From Gammaproteobacteria bacterium (GTDB taxonomy: Bacteria > Pseudomonadota > Gammaproteobacteria > Pseudomonadales > Oleiphilaceae): a stretch of DNA of 64,000 bases. A program made the position numbers and the translations under genes. The notes beneath the pieces were generated by a model. That model searched no databases. It was not told the origin of the DNA and saw nothing but the letters and a program-made list of their open reading frames with translations. Below, piece by piece: positions 62,501 to 64,000 of the stretch. Position 1 is the first letter of the stretch. Every line of letters begins with the position of its first letter. The stretch lies in the NCBI GenBank assembly GCA_002747055.1, contig PDSQ01000031.1, positions 1 to 64,000 of the forward strand, given 5' to 3'.

Positions 62501-64000
62501 AGTTTGCCGACGAAGCCACCGATACCGCCACCAATCCCACCGCTACTACCCTCTGTTTTATTGTGGGAACTCGCACTTATGTTTTCTCTGAAAGACGAAT
62601 TAATGATTTCACTGATATCCCGGTCTCTAGAGATTCCCGCTGCTAGGGATTCTGCAATATCCTGGGCTTCACTACGTGCGGCCCGCTCTTCCCGATCCCA
62701 GTCTATAATCGCGATCTGTTTTTCCTGACACGGCGCTAATGGCAAACTGTACAGAAGATCTCCTAATGAATATCCGTCCGCTTTCCATTTTTGTTTGAAG
62801 TGCAAAATATGGCCGTGGGCAATCGTGGTATTTTCGTAGATTGTCGGAGTCTCATCCCAATCGACACTGTTTTCTGCCGTTAATTCTTTACGGCCAGGAT
62901 GATTAGAAATATATTCCCTTTCTATGGCCTCAATCTTGTTGATAGCTACTTGTATCTGCCGCTTCAATGAACTCAAGGAACTTTTTATAGAATCATAGCT
63001 CTCTACAAAGTATTTGTCCTCAAGGGATATGAGGAAATTGGAGCTTGAATTGTAAAAGCCATAGAATTTGTCCAGCAAGTTTAGAAAAGCCGTAATACTG
63101 GTGATGTAGATATCATAATTGGCACGAATAGTCAGGATCTCACCAAGTGAAAAAATTGCTTTATTGGCTAGCGTATCCTTTAAATCTTCAAACTGCTGCA
63201 TCATGCAAAGGATACCCATAGTCTCCGTCTTTTTTGGACGACATGGCTCGAAATTATAGAATCCATGTTCATCGGACCGGGCTAGTTCAATGACTACTTG
63301 TCTCAAGTCACTCAGTAATTCAGCTTGGTCCTGGGACTCTTCTGTGTTCTTATCAACATTTATGATCAGCCTCTCTATGCGAGATTTCATAACGGAAATT
63401 AGCCCCGCATCCACGAATGATTGCTGCATCATTTTCTTGAAATCGCCAATAAGACTCATTAGCTGTTCAGGTAATTCTCTATTTTCAAAAAGATGATGAT
63501 TTTCTTCATAATTGGCATATTTCTCAATGTGTCCAAAAAGTGATTCAAGAGTGGCCCGGTTTAGCGCATCTTTAGCAGTAAGGTTTTCACAATAGGTTTT
63601 GGCCTCTTGAGCACCGTATTTTCCACAATATGCTGCCGCTAGCTCCTGATGTAATTGTTGCAATTTTGGTTTGCGGCGTGCTTGCTCAAAGCGCAGCAGA
63701 TCTTTAAAGTTTAATCTAACCTGCCCAATACCGGCATCCAGCTTAACGTGATAGACAGGCGCAGTAGATGCTGGAACATCGTTGCTTGTAGCTTTTTGAG
63801 GAGTATTTTCCCCTTCTCCCTCAATTGGCTTTGAAGTTACCATAGGGGATTCTGTCTTTTCTTCATCCACTATGTCAGGGACAAACGCCAAGCTACTCAT
63901 TGAGTTATTTAGCTGGCCGAATATGGTAAACAAATCATCGGATATCTTCAGTAACTCCAATTTTGTATTTTTACTTTCATTTGCTGTTATAGTCAGCCCC
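59584..64000 (-). CDS. Giant modular protein of unknown function with C-terminal papain-like cysteine peptidase-like motif (5' partial, runs off window)
   Basis: 1458 aa from the TTG at 63960. The same frame is open without a stop to position 64000 (GLTITANESKNTK upstream), so the true start is probably outside the window. Confidence 0.8.
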   Translation of the reverse strand, partial: GLTITANESKNTKLELLKISDDLFTIFGQLNNSMSSLAFVPDIVDEEKTESPMVTSKPIEGEGENTPQKATSNDVPASTAPVYHVKLDAGIGQVRLNFKDLLRFEQARRKPKLQQLHQELAAAYCGKYGAQEAKTYCENLTAKDALNRATLESLFGHIEKYANYEENHHLFENRELPEQLMSLIGDFKKMMQQSFVDAGLISVMKSRIERLIINVDKNTEESQDQAELLSDLRQVVIELARSDEHGFYNFEPCRPKKTETMGILCMMQQFEDLKDTLANKAIFSLGEILTIRANYDIYITSITAFLNLLDKFYGFYNSSSNFLISLEDKYFVESYDSIKSSLSSLKRQIQVAINKIEAIEREYISNHPGRKELTAENSVDWDETPTIYENTTIAHGHILHFKQKWKADGYSLGDLLYSLPLAPCQEKQIAIIDWDREERAARSEAQDIAESLAAGISRDRDISEIINSSFRENISASSHNKTEGSSGGIGGGIGGFVGKLFGGLFGGSSSSSGSSTSTANQYSARSLSGSTLNRLQDSVSQSASSLRSQRSTVIQTVGQDETVAVQTEVIKNNNHCHAMTVEYFEVLKHYAIEQELVDVQECLFVPLPMSHFDHRKILRWKNTLLRYIYGYKLRRGFDAIERIENNYADSDLPIGSYADEVVEDFSGHFSISFELERPYIKEIEEETKLIVDDWFPWYGALRLSKLFRRELTEDEKDAVFEAEHAPDIAREFIDTIDIYGIAEDGSEVRLDLDFTLLSNYRRGVPLQVNIASRAKQNVTRRQIRHLRFRANTAVKASSKIILRSAYLYYRTKHLNDVIIRNSRVNNDIINTFEIQTFFPPKVEFKTDAALMYTPLSDRELREPRKEDREAANALVSFLNEHMEMAHKIIWSSMDASRLFGLLDGYIAPNSGGRSVASVVENKVMGIVGNNLVLKVVPGERLDPVFKPVYENFEDLMAYYQPTTKPDPFRISVPTKGVYAESVMGKCNSCEEIDETRHWRFSDEPCGTKPTAIDSVSTDSRRADTDNLQVKDLPASIINMQNTPSAPDPTGLGAAFNLLGKSNVFKDMTGLEGTQANAIEALKTSSKSVTDLAGMAADLQKQGAMKKDIGKTLKTIDEAKKNKQITDDQANDLAYTALSSVAGKPTTKPANLTKEKQVENLIKSQSQKPSSNIKIKRGDESVEVSQPKSESKPASPDKKLSILGSPAPGTNPGSSKAQAHAVVTAFKTRSGDLKFNVTRTAVATNLTDLIDNPDNVNQGQLNLCGPAATVRTLLRRDPKLIADCVVQLVETGEGKFGRRNIEPDSDLKNQTYQSKWGLGAAEWVLMSSMRDDENWWFDFEGTPDEGVSAATTPGEIEDWLDETGLYSSVEDEANLVITQDIKHALGLSINNKTDNILLIHAHLLRAAAATNKKSDEFILSAFPNHWVVLNSAVTHTSGRVKLDVWSWGDVYSIDVPEATFEANYYGAVIAKA

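Overview
The window looks like a gammaproteobacterial chromosome segment. Its core is conserved: zapE, nif3-like, hisC-hisD-hisG, murA, ibaG, mlaC, then divergent yrbG-kdsD-kdsC-lptC-lptA-lptB-rpoN-hpf-ptsN-rapZ-npr-darP, and further on nit, yhdP, an LpxL-like acyltransferase, a dipeptide-type ABC operon and rapA. The flanks are more accessory. The left flank has an IS5-type transposase remnant, an MMPL/RND plus LolA-like plus barrel cassette with a divergent ArsR regulator, a DUF1302/DUF1329 pair and a thiolase. The right flank has a DUF4214 protein, GDSL hydrolase, fructosamine-kinase-like protein, glutamine amidotransferase, CBS protein and a 221-bp inverted-repeat element with an IS66-like fragment. 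It then has an AAA-ATPase/GAF/histidine-kinase fusion with a NarL/LuxR-type response regulator and, at the right edge, a >1458-aa uncharacterised modular protein. The strongest candidate for a new system is that giant protein. It has a helical N-terminus, a Gly/Ser-rich glycine-zipper segment, a Cys-containing conserved-looking trunk and a C-terminal domain with a papain-like Cys/His/Asp motif order. A small exported protein lies downstream of it and the kinase/regulator pair is convergent with it. Other notable points are an apparently orphaned mlaC (no mlaF, mlaE, mlaD or mlaB at the normal locus), a perfect 18-bp palindrome between arsR and the MMPL operon, and several strong intergenic hairpins. 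All calls are by eye from the sequence and the supplied ORF track; no database searches were run.
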